A stretch of DNA of 37,395 nucleotides from assembly GCA_025359985.1 (NCBI GenBank), contig JANYDB010000124.1, forward strand, positions 1 to 37,395, written 5' to 3'. Positions 20,579 through 30,326 of this stretch are shown here, one piece after another. The first letter of the stretch is position 1. Each line of letters starts with the position of its first letter. Position numbers and translations under genes: made by a program. This DNA comes from Burkholderiales bacterium (lineage in GTDB: Bacteria; Pseudomonadota; Gammaproteobacteria; Burkholderiales; Usitatibacteraceae). The notes below the pieces were generated by a model that made no database searches, was not told where the DNA came from, and was given only the letters and a program-made list of their open reading frames with translations.

Positions 20579-21832
20579 CTAAACATTTTCCAGCAACGCC
20601 ACCGTCCCCAATCCGCCATCTGCGCAAATACTGACGATGGCTTTTTTGCCTGCACCCATCGCGGCCAGTTCTTTTGTGGCCTGCGAGAGAATGCGTGCGC
20701 CAGTTGCGCCGAAAGGATGGCCGATGGCCACACTGCCGCCGTTGGGGTTTAATCGCTCCCACGGAAATTTGCCAAGCGGATGATTCACGTTTACTTTTTC
20801 ACGCAGGAACGATTCGTTTTCAATAGCGGCGATGTTGCAATGCAACTGGGCTGCAAACGCTTCGTGGATTTCCCACAGGTCAATATCGGTGAGCATCAAG
20901 CCGTGACGTGCAAGCAAACGCGGGATCGCGTAGGCCGGTGCCATCAGCAGGCCCTCGGTAAAAATATCAACGCCTACCATTTCATAATCGAGCAGCTTCA
21001 CGTGCACGGCATTAGTCGGCAGCTTGGCCAAGCCTTGCTCATTGGCTACCCAGATCGCGGCAGCGCCATCGGTGAGCGGCGAGGCATTGCCAGCGGTGAT
21101 CGTGCCGCTACCGCTGCGGTCAAACGCCGGTTTCAATGTCGCCAATTTCTCCGGTGTGGAATCCGCGCGCGGAATGCCATCCTTCGCGGTGCCGTTGATG
21201 CTGATGATGAGATCGTCAAAGAAACCACGGCTCATCGCTTTCACTGCGCGTGAATGGCTTTCGTAGGCAACGCGATCCTGCGCCTCACGCGACACCTTCC
21301 ACCGTTTGGCCATTTCTTCGCAGTGTTCACCCATGCTCTTGCCCGTTGAGCGATTTTTCACGCTCGGAATATCAAGCCGGATATCTTTGAATTTGATATT
21401 TCCGATCGCATCCAGCCGCCGCCCGAAGGTGCGCGCCTGCATCACCGCACGCAGCCAGTTTGACAGGCCCTGCGTCAAGCCGATTTGCACCTGACTCATC
21501 GCCTCCACACCGCCTACCATCGCCAGCAGCGCATATCCGCTCAGCAAGCCCGACGCCTGAAACACGCCGACCATCGAGGTTGAGCACGCCTGCACCGTAG
21601 AGTAGGCTGGCATCGTTTCATCAAGCTTCGCATCCATCAACACCTCACGCGCAATATTGCTCCAGCGCAAACTCGGAATCACCGTGCCCCAGATCATCAG
21701 ATCCGGCTTCGCAACAGCCGCCATCGCCTGCACCACCGGCACCGACATCTCGATCGCATCAAAACCTTTAAGCGGGCCATCCACTTTGCAAAAAGGCGTG
21801 CGCAAGCCGGGGATGAGATAGGTGGGGTGCAT
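20579..21832 (-). CDS. Thiolase, FadI-like acetyl-CoA acyltransferase
   Basis: This is a 417-residue thiolase. The acyl-accepting nucleophile fits Cys83 in STVQACSTSM. The His motifs are IHEAFAAQ and NGGSVAIGHPFGATGAR. The last motif, CADGGLG, resembles the CAAGGLG of FadI rather than the CxGGG of PhaA-type enzymes. It may therefore cleave 3-ketoacyl-CoA in beta-oxidation or condense acetyl-CoA. The ATG at 21832 is chosen because AAGGA lies 7 bases upstream. No beta-oxidation partner (FadJ-like) lies next to it in this window. The exact chain-length preference cannot be told from the sequence. Confidence 0.88.
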   Translation of the reverse strand: MHPTYLIPGLRTPFCKVDGPLKGFDAIEMSVPVVQAMAAVAKPDLMIWGTVIPSLRWSNIAREVLMDAKLDETMPAYSTVQACSTSMVGVFQASGLLSGYALLAMVGGVEAMSQVQIGLTQGLSNWLRAVMQARTFGRRLDAIGNIKFKDIRLDIPSVKNRSTGKSMGEHCEEMAKRWKVSREAQDRVAYESHSRAVKAMSRGFFDDLIISINGTAKDGIPRADSTPEKLATLKPAFDRSGSGTITAGNASPLTDGAAAIWVANEQGLAKLPTNAVHVKLLDYEMVGVDIFTEGLLMAPAYAIPRLLARHGLMLTDIDLWEIHEAFAAQLHCNIAAIENESFLREKVNVNHPLGKFPWERLNPNGGSVAIGHPFGATGARILSQATKELAAMGAGKKAIVSICADGGLGTVALLENV

Positions 21833-21964
21833 AGTGAATCCTTTGGAAGGGTATGGAAAGATTCTACGCCTGCAGGCTGATGTGCTGCTGCCACGCCTCA
21901 CAAAATATCGGGCGTCTTGGCTGTCTGCAATTGCGGCCTTTATATAATTGAATTCTGACGGCGT

Positions 21965-21999
21965 GATAGACGATAGGTGATGGGTGATGGCTGATGAGG
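21965..21999 (+). repeat. Degenerate 7-bp tandem repeat (five units)
   Basis: The units GATAGAC, GATAGGT, GATGGGT, GATGGCT and GATGAGG follow one another without gaps in the spacer between the divergent thiolase and phospholipase genes. The pattern GATRRNN is clear by eye. Function is unknown. It could be a slippage product or an array of weak protein-binding sites. Confidence 0.6.
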
Positions 22000-22170
22000 G
22001 TCGGACGTAAGTCGATATGAGTAGCGCTATTTTTGCAAAATATCGATACGCCCGTTTTTATATCAGCAACGATCAGCCAGCATGAATGGATTAAGTTATG
22101 ATGCACCCCTTTGATCTGCTTTTGCGCACCCCTAATTTTCCTTTTTAAAAACTCTATTCAAGCGGTATTT

Positions 22171-23415
22171 ATGAATTTTCCAACACATTTTTTATCGACA
22201 TTAAAATCATACCCACAATGGGTAACATCAGCGGCCGTTATGGCGGGGGTGTTGAGCGTCGGCAGTTCATTTGCGCAAACGGCTGATTGCAACAATGTCA
22301 GTAATGATCAGATGCGGCTTATCTGCTATGACAAACAGAATGGCCGCAAGGCTGTCGCCCCGCCTGCAGCAGTGATCCCGGCTCCTGGTGCAGACGAAAA
22401 AGCCAAATCTGCTAAAGCAAGCGATGCAGCTGAAGCGGCCAAAGCCGCGAATGTCACTAACGCACCTAACGCACCGAACACAGCCAGCCCGGCGGTAGCC
22501 TCCAACGTGGTGGATGCGGTAGGATTGCGCTTACCCCTACCGTTAGGCAAGCGTGACAGCGATACCATTATTGCGCGGCGTACTGAAGCGCAGGCGAAGG
22601 CGGGGCGCACCCTGACCGAAGCTTGGGATTTGGATCCCAAATTGGAGCATTCGCTGTTTGAATTGAGAGCCTATAAACCGATGCATGTTTTGGTGGGCAC
22701 CCATACCAATAGCATCAATCGGCAACCCAGTTCATCGCAACCCCAAAACACGGTTTCGACGCCGGTCGCGGTCAGCTCGAATGAGGCGCAGTTTCAGATC
22801 AGCTTCAAAAGCAAAGTCTGGGACAACCTGATTCAGAATAATGGCAGCATCTGGTTGGGTTATACCCAAAGCTCGCGATGGCAGATTTATAGTCCGAATC
22901 AATCGCGACCGTTTCGTGAGACCAACTACGAGCCGGAAGCGATGCTGGTGTTTCGCACTCCGTATGAAATCGCTGGCTGGGAAGGGCGCATGACGGAGTT
23001 GAGCGTGGTGCATCAATCAAATGGCCGCGCGCTGCCCTTATCGCGTAGCTGGAACCGTGTGATCGCGCAGTTTGGTCTGGAGCGAGGCGACTGGATGGTG
23101 CTGGTACGACCCTGGTGGCGCATTCCGGAAAAACATAATGAAGATGATAATCCTGGCATTGAAAATTACGTGGGGCGTGGCGAGCTGATTGTGGCCAAAC
23201 GCTATGGCAGCCATGTGTTTTCGTTACAGGCGCGTCACTCATTGCGCGGCGGCGATCGTTCACGCGGATCAGTCAAACTTGATTGGTCATTGCCGTTGTC
23301 GGGCTATTTGAAAGCGCATCTGGAAATATTTTCCGGCTACGGCGAAAGCCTGATCGATTTCAATCATCGGCAGACGATGATTAGTGCGGGTATTTCACTG
23401 GTTGAATGGCGCTAA
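22171..23415 (+). CDS. pldA: Outer-membrane phospholipase A (OMPLA)
   Basis: This 414-residue PldA-family beta-barrel would hydrolyse phospholipids that reach the outer leaflet. A signal peptide ends near residue 36 (SSFAQ). A CNNVSNDQMRLICYD segment follows, as is common in betaproteobacterial homologues, then an Ala/Asn/Pro-rich linker (about 62-118), then the barrel. The catalytic triad matches OMPLA: His281 and Ser283 in VVHQSNGR and Asn295 in SRSWNR, with the same 14-residue spacing as E. coli His142 to Asn156. The C-terminal FSGYGESLIDFN is also conserved. The ATG at 22171 gives a proper signal peptide and an upstream TTG does not. A terminator follows. Confidence 0.93.
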   Translation: MNFPTHFLSTLKSYPQWVTSAAVMAGVLSVGSSFAQTADCNNVSNDQMRLICYDKQNGRKAVAPPAAVIPAPGADEKAKSAKASDAAEAAKAANVTNAPNAPNTASPAVASNVVDAVGLRLPLPLGKRDSDTIIARRTEAQAKAGRTLTEAWDLDPKLEHSLFELRAYKPMHVLVGTHTNSINRQPSSSQPQNTVSTPVAVSSNEAQFQISFKSKVWDNLIQNNGSIWLGYTQSSRWQIYSPNQSRPFRETNYEPEAMLVFRTPYEIAGWEGRMTELSVVHQSNGRALPLSRSWNRVIAQFGLERGDWMVLVRPWWRIPEKHNEDDNPGIENYVGRGELIVAKRYGSHVFSLQARHSLRGGDRSRGSVKLDWSLPLSGYLKAHLEIFSGYGESLIDFNHRQTMISAGISLVEWR

Positions 23416-23526
23416 TTTATAGCGCTATATTAGTTGCTGGCTGAAGCGCCAATAGAGACGGGCGTTTCCAGCCATCCTGCGCTTAAGCCCACGCGAATTT
23501 TTACTGTGCGCGAAGGGTCAGAGCAG

Positions 23527-23570
23527 ATCAGGTTCGGGGTTAAAATACGTTACCTGATAGAAATTTTTTT
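23527..23570 (+). terminator. Terminator after pldA
   Basis: ATCAGGT (23527-23533) pairs with ACCTGAT (23552-23558) across an 18-nt loop, followed by AGAAATTTTTTT on the plus strand. It lies about 110 bp past the pldA stop, just before the converging chemoreceptor gene. A second palindrome, TATAGCGCTATA (23418-23429), lies right after the stop codon but lacks a T run. Confidence 0.6.
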
Positions 23571-23576
23571 GCGCTA

Positions 23577-25241
23577 TTAGCGGTCGGCTTTGTTACCCAT
23601 TCGCAGTGGCCGCTCGGCTAAACGTGCACCTGAGACGTTGCGCGGCAGAGCGGTAGTGGCTTGACGGGCTGCCGTTTTTTTAGTCGGCAATTGCTGGGCT
23701 GATAGATGCGCCTGTTTGTAAATGCCGCAGCCTACGATCATGTCACTGATCAATTCGTAGTAGGCTGATTTTGCATCGACATGGCCGCTGGTCGGGTCTT
23801 TCCATTTATAGTCGATCCAGCCGCGATCACGCGTGGCGCTAGCCTCCAGCATTTCACGCGTGAAGAAGCGACCGTCCGCATCGGCGAGGTTGCGTTGATC
23901 GGTGCCCACCAGTGCCGGGTTGCCACCATGCGCCAGTAGAATGCCACCTTTGCTGACCGCATAAAGATACAGGTTGCCGTTGATGAAGGCACCCGCTTTG
24001 TCGTTAATCTCACGAAACAATTGCTCTCGCGATACCGTCTTAAGCCTAGCGACGCCGCTCTTGACAAGCGCTACTGCTAATTGGCGCGATTCGCTGTGGT
24101 CGTTTTTAAACATGCCAACTACATCCGTCAGATGCCTCGATTCCGCTTCAAGGCTCTGTGCCGCGTGGGCTACCTGTTCAACAAAGCCGCTGTTTTGCTG
24201 CGTTACCTGATCGAGCTGCGCGACGGCGGCGATAATTTCATGGACACGTTGATTCTGTGCACCCGACGTGGCTGAAATATCGTTCAACCATTTTTTGACC
24301 TCAAGCACTTTTTCCGCGAGTGCCTCAATCACCTCCACGGCGTCGGTTGCATCTTTGGCGCGGGTGGCAATCTCGCTTTGCGAGGTTTTAATCAGGCTGC
24401 GAACTTCCTTGGCAGCCACATCTGAACGTCTTGCCAGTGCGCGCACCTCAGCCGCGACGACCGCGAAGCCACGGCCCTGCTCACCTGCGTGCGCGGCCTC
24501 AATGGCGGCATTGAGTGCGAGGATATTGGTTTGAAATGCGATTTCTTCGATGCTGCCAATAATCTCGCCCATCTTGCGCGAGCTTTGATCGATGCGCTGC
24601 ATGCCGTCCGCTACCTCGCGCATGCGCAGGGCTCCGCGCCCGGCGACCTCGCCCGCTTGATCAGCGCTGGCGCTGGCATTGAAACTATCGCGTGAGCTGA
24701 GCTGAATATCATCGCCTATCTGCTGAATAGTGGCGGTGGTTTGTTCCAGCGTGACCGCCTGCTCGTTAGACCGCTCGGCCAGATCCACTGCGCCGATTGA
24801 AATATCGCGCGCGGCAGCACTGACTCGCTCGGCGGTTTCTCGCACCTGCAGGACGATGCCCGATAAATTGCCTACGGTTTGCGCCAATGTATGATCAAGC
24901 CCGAGCTGGTCCGCGCCATTTTCAGTAAGGGCACTATTATCATTACGGGCTAGACGAACGGTGAGATCGCCACTGCCGATGCGTTCAAGTGCATCGCGCG
25001 CCCGATTTTGGCGCTGGCTTGTATGGCGCGCAAAAGCCACCAGCAAATAAGTTGCCGCCAACGCCGACACTACAATCAAGGCGCACAGTTTCAGCCGGTG
25101 ATCGGTGGCCGGAATCCAGCCAAGGGCAAGTATGAGCCCAACACCTACCGGCACCGCGTATAGGAGCGCGATCAACACAACCCTGCTGGCAAATGATAGC
25201 CGCGATAACGGGCTGATACCGGCTAAGAAAATTTTATTCAC
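23577..25241 (-). CDS. Methyl-accepting chemotaxis protein with C-terminal Cache domain
   Basis: This is a chemoreceptor of about 554 residues. Two membrane helices (about 20-40 and 50-70) are separated by only about 10 residues, so there is no periplasmic ligand domain. A HAMP-like linker (about 72-105) and a full MCP signalling domain follow, with the hairpin tip around [22 protein letters not shown] (about 232-253). The C-terminal part (about 403-510) is a single Cache domain: [43 protein letters not shown] and IVGCGIY. This places the sensor after the signalling domain, on the predicted cytoplasmic side. The GTG at 25241 has AGGGA 9 bases upstream, so I prefer it to the TTG two codons earlier. 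No che genes are nearby. Confidence 0.9.
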   Translation of the reverse strand: MNKIFLAGISPLSRLSFASRVVLIALLYAVPVGVGLILALGWIPATDHRLKLCALIVVSALAATYLLVAFARHTSQRQNRARDALERIGSGDLTVRLARNDNSALTENGADQLGLDHTLAQTVGNLSGIVLQVRETAERVSAAARDISIGAVDLAERSNEQAVTLEQTTATIQQIGDDIQLSSRDSFNASASADQAGEVAGRGALRMREVADGMQRIDQSSRKMGEIIGSIEEIAFQTNILALNAAIEAAHAGEQGRGFAVVAAEVRALARRSDVAAKEVRSLIKTSQSEIATRAKDATDAVEVIEALAEKVLEVKKWLNDISATSGAQNQRVHEIIAAVAQLDQVTQQNSGFVEQVAHAAQSLEAESRHLTDVVGMFKNDHSESRQLAVALVKSGVARLKTVSREQLFREINDKAGAFINGNLYLYAVSKGGILLAHGGNPALVGTDQRNLADADGRFFTREMLEASATRDRGWIDYKWKDPTSGHVDAKSAYYELISDMIVGCGIYKQAHLSAQQLPTKKTAARQATTALPRNVSGARLAERPLRMGNKADR

Positions 25242-25668
25242 GACCAAACGTCCCTTAATTCATCAATCAAAATCCCCGCGAACAACATATGTTTCGCGCC
25301 GTCATAGATATGTTGCCAGAATATTTCATGAAAACCTTACGACACATTGCATCTTAACGGTGTTTGAGCGTGAGGTGGCATTGTTGAACCAGAACGATCA
25401 GACTCTTGGTGTGTTGACTGTATTGACTGTGTTTACTTTTTTGGCTGTCTGAACAGGTAGCGCTGTCGTGTTTGATTAGGAGTGATGGCAGGATAGCCCT
25501 ATCTACGGGCGTCTTAAAGCACGTTTGCTCTAAAACGCCCGTGGATTAAGGACTTTGTACGAGGATTTATGTTGCGCTGGCGCTATGTTAGTACTGCGCT
25601 GCATCCTGCAAAAAAAAGGAAAACCATCAATTGATCGCCGCTCGCAAATGAGTAAAGCTTTTTAAGCG
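25242..25668. other. Intergenic region with a long inverted repeat
   Basis: No gene is evident in these 427 bases. They contain the chemoreceptor ribosome binding site, short TTGACTGT repeats near 25413-25430, and the inverted repeat at 25505-25542. Confidence 0.5.
25505..25542. repeat. Inverted repeat ACGGGCGT...ACGCCCGT
   Basis: Two perfect 8-bp arms (25505-25512 and 25535-25542) enclose 22 bases that can extend the stem partly (TAAAGCA/TGCTCTA). No T run follows on either strand, so it is not a standard terminator. It sits about 130 bp past the fucosidase stop and could be an mRNA 3'-end structure, an operator or a mobile repeat remnant. Confidence 0.5.
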
Positions 25669-27129
25669 CTACGCTTTAGCCGAATATTTATACACTTGCG
25701 CAAATGCACCAAGCTTGCTGATGAGCTGCCCCGTTTTGTTGGCGAAACCTTCAATGCCGTCAAGATTTAGCGGCTCCTTTTTTTCATCCAGCACCATGGC
25801 ATAAATATGCTCGCCGCGCATCGTAAAGCGTAGCTTACGTCCATTTGCGGTTTCCATCTCGGCGATCCGCCATGGCTTGGTGCCATAGATCGCTTCGCCA
25901 TTCACTTGCAACCACGCTCCCACATCACGCAAGCGCGCAACTTGCATCGGGCAAAGCGTGCCATCGCCGCGCGGGCCGACGTTGAGCAACAGATTTCCTC
26001 CTTTGGCAACACAATCGATCAGGAGATGAACGATGCCCTTGGCGGACATTAAATGTTCTTCGGTTTCGCGGGCATTAAAACCAAAGCTGAGTCCGATTCC
26101 GCGTGTCGCTTCCCATTTCTTTTCCATCGGCTTTAATGATGTCGCGTATTCGGGCGTAATCACATCGTAGTGTGGCGGGGGCGGTGGTCGGTGATCACGC
26201 AAGTAGACGGCAAATTGTTTGAATAGTGCAAGCTGCTCTTCAGGAGAGCGGGTCAATAAATCACGCGCGGAGATCCAGCGGTCGTTAATGAGCGCATCGG
26301 GGTTGCTGTTATAAAAATGCGTCACCACCTTGAGCATTGATTCGGTGCTGGGATAACCAATATCGTTCCATAAATAATCCGGGCGATATTTTTCAATGAG
26401 TTCCAGATAATGGCTTTGGCAGTATCGCTCATAAGTTTCATCATGGGGCATTGACATCATCATCGCACGACCGTTGTCGAGTCTGGCGTCATTGAATGTC
26501 CAATCGAGACCGCCCGAGTAGTACGTGCCAAAGCGCATTCCCACCTCGCGTACGGCACTCGCGATGCGACCAACAATATCGGTTTTGCTATGCCAATAGT
26601 CGCGTTTCGGGTTGCGATGTTTACTCGGCCAGAGCAGATAGCCATCATGATGCTTGGTCACCAGGGTGACATAGCGGGCACCGCTATCGTGAAAAACACT
26701 CGCCCAATCCTGCGCGGAAAAACCTGCCGCCGCTTTTTCAAACGGCGCACGGAACGCAGAGTAGGGTGCGTCGCCATATTGCTTGCGATGATAAATCGCA
26801 GTTTCAGAATCGGGAAATTTTTGCGTATTCTCGTACCATTCTGCGTAAGGGCTTAGACGCATCGCGTCGGCTGCGCCTGGATCGGCATTCGCCCCCAGCG
26901 GTGCGAATGCCGGTACTGAGTAAAGCCCCCAATGAATAAAGATGCCAAACTTCGCATCATCAAACCAGGCGGGAAGCTGATGAGTATTGAGGCTCGCCAG
27001 TGACGGGCTGTATCGAATGGTTTTTTCCGCTGCCGTGGTCGCTCTATTGGCCGCATTGGCCACATCTCCCCATTGAATTTGACTGCCCATAGCGGCCATC
27101 AGCATGAGCATTTCGCGACGATCTATCAT
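25669..27129 (-). CDS. GH29 alpha-L-fucosidase with Tat-like leader
   Basis: This is a 486-residue glycoside hydrolase family 29 enzyme that removes alpha-linked L-fucose from glycans. The domain starts near WFDDAKFGIFIHWGLYSVPAF (about 55-75). TKHHDGYLLWPSK follows at 158-170. The predicted nucleophile is Asp256 in YLWNDIGYP. The N-terminus MIDRREMLMLMAAMG has a twin-arginine pattern (RR then hydrophobic), suggesting Tat export to the periplasm. The length is typical for a bacterial GH29 with a small C-terminal domain. AGGA lies 8 bases before the ATG. It is the last gene of the minus-strand glycan run, 56 bp after the GH3 gene. No fucose catabolic genes are seen nearby, so fucose may not be the nutrient. 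Confidence 0.92.
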   Translation of the reverse strand: MIDRREMLMLMAAMGSQIQWGDVANAANRATTAAEKTIRYSPSLASLNTHQLPAWFDDAKFGIFIHWGLYSVPAFAPLGANADPGAADAMRLSPYAEWYENTQKFPDSETAIYHRKQYGDAPYSAFRAPFEKAAAGFSAQDWASVFHDSGARYVTLVTKHHDGYLLWPSKHRNPKRDYWHSKTDIVGRIASAVREVGMRFGTYYSGGLDWTFNDARLDNGRAMMMSMPHDETYERYCQSHYLELIEKYRPDYLWNDIGYPSTESMLKVVTHFYNSNPDALINDRWISARDLLTRSPEEQLALFKQFAVYLRDHRPPPPPHYDVITPEYATSLKPMEKKWEATRGIGLSFGFNARETEEHLMSAKGIVHLLIDCVAKGGNLLLNVGPRGDGTLCPMQVARLRDVGAWLQVNGEAIYGTKPWRIAEMETANGRKLRFTMRGEHIYAMVLDEKKEPLNLDGIEGFANKTGQLISKLGAFAQVYKYSAKA

Positions 27130-27185
27130 ATGTCACATCCTTTTACGGTTATGGTAGCGCGATCATGAGGCCACCCGTTATGGTG

Positions 27186-28877
27186 CTAATACCGCGCTGC
27201 GTCCTGTCCGCAAAACGCATCAACCGGGCTCGCGCCTTCAAATGCTTCTTCGCCGACTAATTTACGTACTAGTGCTTCCTGTACTTCTGGCAATGCGGTG
27301 TAGGCGTTGATATAAACCGGCACGCGTGGCGCATCATAGAGGTAATACATTTGGCCGAACGACACCATAATAGTTGGTACATCATTCCAGAAGCGCGTCA
27401 TGGCCTGAATCAATCCGCCGTGAAGTTTTTTCCAATCAATATAAATATGCGACAGCGTCCATTCCGATTCCTGCGCCATTAAGTACAACACCAGATCAGT
27501 GTCAGCCGCCGTCGGCATTTGGTCCGGGTCGTAGAGGCGTGATTCAAAACCGCGTGCGCGTAATTGATCGATCACTATATTCAGCGTGCGGCTCTCGGCA
27601 ATCGGCATTACCTTCTTTACACCTTCAGTCACCACCACAATGCGTTTATTCTTTTGAACGCTAATGGGCAAAATCTGACGGGTATCTTTGATGAGCGTAA
27701 TCGATTTTTTGGCGCCGGCTTCAGTGACGGCAAGGTTGGCGGGTGTGCGCAGGGTTTGTCGGGCAAATTCAAGTGGCGGCACTAATTCATCCAGTGTTTT
27801 TTTATGCAAGCCTAGCGCGGCCTTTAAACCCAGCACACGCGTGACCGCTTCTTCCAATCGCGCTTCGGTTAATTTACCTGTACGCAGTCCATCCATGAGT
27901 AGTCCAATATCGCGCTCATTGGGATGGCCAAATAAATACATATCACAACCGTTTTGAATTACTTCTGGTGCCGTAATTTCACGCGCAGCCCAGCTGGACA
28001 GCCCACCCATCGGAGTGGCGTCAGAAACAATCAAACCGTTAAAGCCCAACGTATCACGCAATAAATCCTGATTTAATAATCTGGATACCGAGCCTGGGCG
28101 GAATGCTTCATTGCCAGCATCAGGAAATTTTTTCAACACCCATGACGGTAACGCAATATGCGCCGACATCACCGACATCACCCCTGTGTTAATCATGGCG
28201 CGGTAGACGCGGCCATAGGAGTCTTCCCACTCCGGGTACGATAGCGGATTGACGGTAGTGACCAAATGCTGATCGCGATCATCGTAGCCTTCGCCAGGCC
28301 AATGTTTGGCGGTGGTGGCAATACCGTTGCGCTGCAGCACGTTAATGTGCGTAGTGGCTTCACGAATGATAGTGTCAATGTTAGAGCCATAGGCGCGGGT
28401 GCCGACAATAGCGGAGCGAAACTTTGCATTGATATCCACCACGGGTGTGTACGACCAGTTGTAGCCCATTGCGCGACATTCACGACTCAGCACATCGGCA
28501 ATACCTGCGCTTAATGCGGCATCATTACAAGCGGCCACACCAATTTGGTTAAGCACAGGGGAGAAAAATGGCAGACCATGCGCGCCACCTTCAAGGTCAC
28601 CCGCAATCAAGAGGGGTATCTCGCTGGACTCGGCAGCAAGCCGAGTGGCCTTCCATGCGGCCTCAAGGTCGGGCCCCAGCAGACGAAAAATCGCGCCCGG
28701 TTTTAGATCAACCAGCCGCCGTGTATTTTCCAGATCATCGTAGACCGACATCGGGCAATAAATTTGCCGAATTTTATTTTCGGCACTCAAACCATCGCAC
28801 GTTTTTTTCACCCACGCGATATCCTCGGCAGAAAGATGGTATGGGGCATGGGTAAGGCTGGCTAGGGTGTCAGGCAT
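27186..28877 (-). CDS. GH3 family glycosidase, N-acetylhexosaminidase-like
   Basis: This is a 563-residue GH3 enzyme with an N-terminal TIM barrel (about 10-350) and an alpha/beta C-domain (about 385-555). The loop KHWPGEGYDDRDQH (191-204) keeps the Asp202-x-His204 dyad that marks NagZ-type beta-N-acetylhexosaminidases in GH3. The nucleophile is probably Asp286 in GLIVSDATPMGG. No signal peptide is present, so it should act in the cytoplasm on sugars brought in by the adjacent symporter. It lies between the symporter and fucosidase genes with short gaps of 49 and 56 bp, so the three are probably one operon. No good ribosome binding site precedes the ATG. Beta-glucosidase activity remains possible. 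Confidence 0.88.
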   Translation of the reverse strand: MPDTLASLTHAPYHLSAEDIAWVKKTCDGLSAENKIRQIYCPMSVYDDLENTRRLVDLKPGAIFRLLGPDLEAAWKATRLAAESSEIPLLIAGDLEGGAHGLPFFSPVLNQIGVAACNDAALSAGIADVLSRECRAMGYNWSYTPVVDINAKFRSAIVGTRAYGSNIDTIIREATTHINVLQRNGIATTAKHWPGEGYDDRDQHLVTTVNPLSYPEWEDSYGRVYRAMINTGVMSVMSAHIALPSWVLKKFPDAGNEAFRPGSVSRLLNQDLLRDTLGFNGLIVSDATPMGGLSSWAAREITAPEVIQNGCDMYLFGHPNERDIGLLMDGLRTGKLTEARLEEAVTRVLGLKAALGLHKKTLDELVPPLEFARQTLRTPANLAVTEAGAKKSITLIKDTRQILPISVQKNKRIVVVTEGVKKVMPIAESRTLNIVIDQLRARGFESRLYDPDQMPTAADTDLVLYLMAQESEWTLSHIYIDWKKLHGGLIQAMTRFWNDVPTIMVSFGQMYYLYDAPRVPVYINAYTALPEVQEALVRKLVGEEAFEGASPVDAFCGQDAARY

Positions 28878-28926
28878 AAATATCAGACATGGTTTTATTA
28901 AATGAGAGTTGAAAATATTGAAAATT

Positions 28927-30267
28927 TCAGGTGGGTGTTTTCAGGCGTGCTTGTTGTAGCTGCGACTGCATCTGATCCAGATACTGCTGATGCAGCGGAT
29001 AAAATCTCAGTATGACCACTACCAGCAATTTACTGAACGCAGGAATAAAACTCATGATGACAATCAGCCCATGAATAGTTTCCGGACGCTGCTCGGTATT
29101 GGACTGATAGCCGATATAGGCCAACAGTAATCCGGCCACTGCGCCACCTAGACCTAAGCCAAACTTGTACGAAAACGCAATCGAGCTGGTTGCCAGTCCC
29201 ACCATGCGGCGGCCTGAGCGCAGCTCGGCGTCATCTGCGGTGTCGGCGACCATTGACCACAAGATCGGTACGGTAATGCCGTTAAAAATCTGAATTGAAT
29301 AACCCAGACCATAAACCACAGCCAAGTTTTTTGGGTCAATAAAATAGAAGCTTGCGTATAGTAGCGCCGCTACTGACGCTGAGGCCATCATGACTTTTCG
29401 CTTGCAGTATTTTTTGATGAGCACCACAGAAATTAAAATGCCGGTGAGTACACCCAGGCCCACGATAAATAAATAAAATGCAGCTTTACTGACATCGCCC
29501 ACCACATATTTGAAATAGTAAATCACCGTGCCGCTGGTAATCGATAGCGCGGTATAAACGCAAATACCCATGATCGCCATCATCCACCATGCACGACCTT
29601 CAATCAGGGTTTTGAAATCCATTTTAATCTGCTTCTCCTGCTCGACCGGTGGAACGCGCTCTCTGGTATATAAAAAGCATATCCAGAAAAATATCATGCC
29701 AATCAGCGCCATGACAGTGACGGTATATTGATACCCCAGTTGCCGGTCACCACCGCCCAGCAGCTGCACCAGTTTCAAGGTAAGGGCACCCACCACCATC
29801 GAACCGGAGATGGCACAAAACATCCGTACCGCGGTGAGACGGGTGCGATCACGCGGATCATCGGTCATCAGTGCGGGCATGGCGGTGTAGGGAATGTTGA
29901 CCAGGCTATACATGCACATCAGCAGCGTATAGGTTAGGTAGGCATAAGCTAATTTAAAGCTGTCTGAACCTTCAGGTACGGTGAAGGTGGCGATGACAGA
30001 CAAAGCCAGTAATGGTGAGGCAAATAATAGATAGGGACGGCACTGACCCCAACGGGTTTTTGTGCGGTCAACAATGGTGCCCAGATAAATATCCCAAACC
30101 GCATCCACTGCGCGTGCCACGAATAACAGCGTGCCCACGGTGACCGCCTGCAAGCCATAAATATCGGTGTAGTAGTACATAAGAAATGTACTGACCGTGG
30201 CAAAAATGAGATTGCTGGCAAAGTCACCCATCCCGTAGGCGAATTTTTCGGACAACTTTAAATTCAT
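28927..30267 (-). CDS. GPH-family sugar:cation symporter
   Basis: This 446-residue inner-membrane protein has about 12 helices and the melibiose-carrier (MelB/GPH) architecture. Visible features are EKFAYGMGDFASNLIF at the N-terminus, then MYYYTDIYGL, the cation-site region DAVWDIYLGTIVDRTKTRWGQCRPYLL, and PYTAMPALMTDDPRDRTRLTA. It imports glycosides, probably the oligosaccharide split by the GH3 enzyme. The ATG at 30267 fits the family N-terminus; an upstream TTG would add 16 residues. A strong terminator lies 60 bp upstream, so expression needs read-through from the TonB gene or an undetected promoter. Confidence 0.9.
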   Translation of the reverse strand: MNLKLSEKFAYGMGDFASNLIFATVSTFLMYYYTDIYGLQAVTVGTLLFVARAVDAVWDIYLGTIVDRTKTRWGQCRPYLLFASPLLALSVIATFTVPEGSDSFKLAYAYLTYTLLMCMYSLVNIPYTAMPALMTDDPRDRTRLTAVRMFCAISGSMVVGALTLKLVQLLGGGDRQLGYQYTVTVMALIGMIFFWICFLYTRERVPPVEQEKQIKMDFKTLIEGRAWWMMAIMGICVYTALSITSGTVIYYFKYVVGDVSKAAFYLFIVGLGVLTGILISVVLIKKYCKRKVMMASASVAALLYASFYFIDPKNLAVVYGLGYSIQIFNGITVPILWSMVADTADDAELRSGRRMVGLATSSIAFSYKFGLGLGGAVAGLLLAYIGYQSNTEQRPETIHGLIVIMSFIPAFSKLLVVVILRFYPLHQQYLDQMQSQLQQARLKTPT

Positions 30268-30326
30268 GGCGTTCACGATCAGGTGTTGATAATGATAAAG
30301 CGGCAAACTGAACAAAATCCAGCGCT

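Noticed and set aside
20780-21253. 157-residue frame antisense to the thiolase
   Set aside because: The thiolase on the other strand has all its catalytic motifs; this frame has none.
25105-25452. 115-residue plus-strand frame overlapping the chemoreceptor start
   Set aside because: It overlaps the chemoreceptor N-terminus and shows no protein family features.
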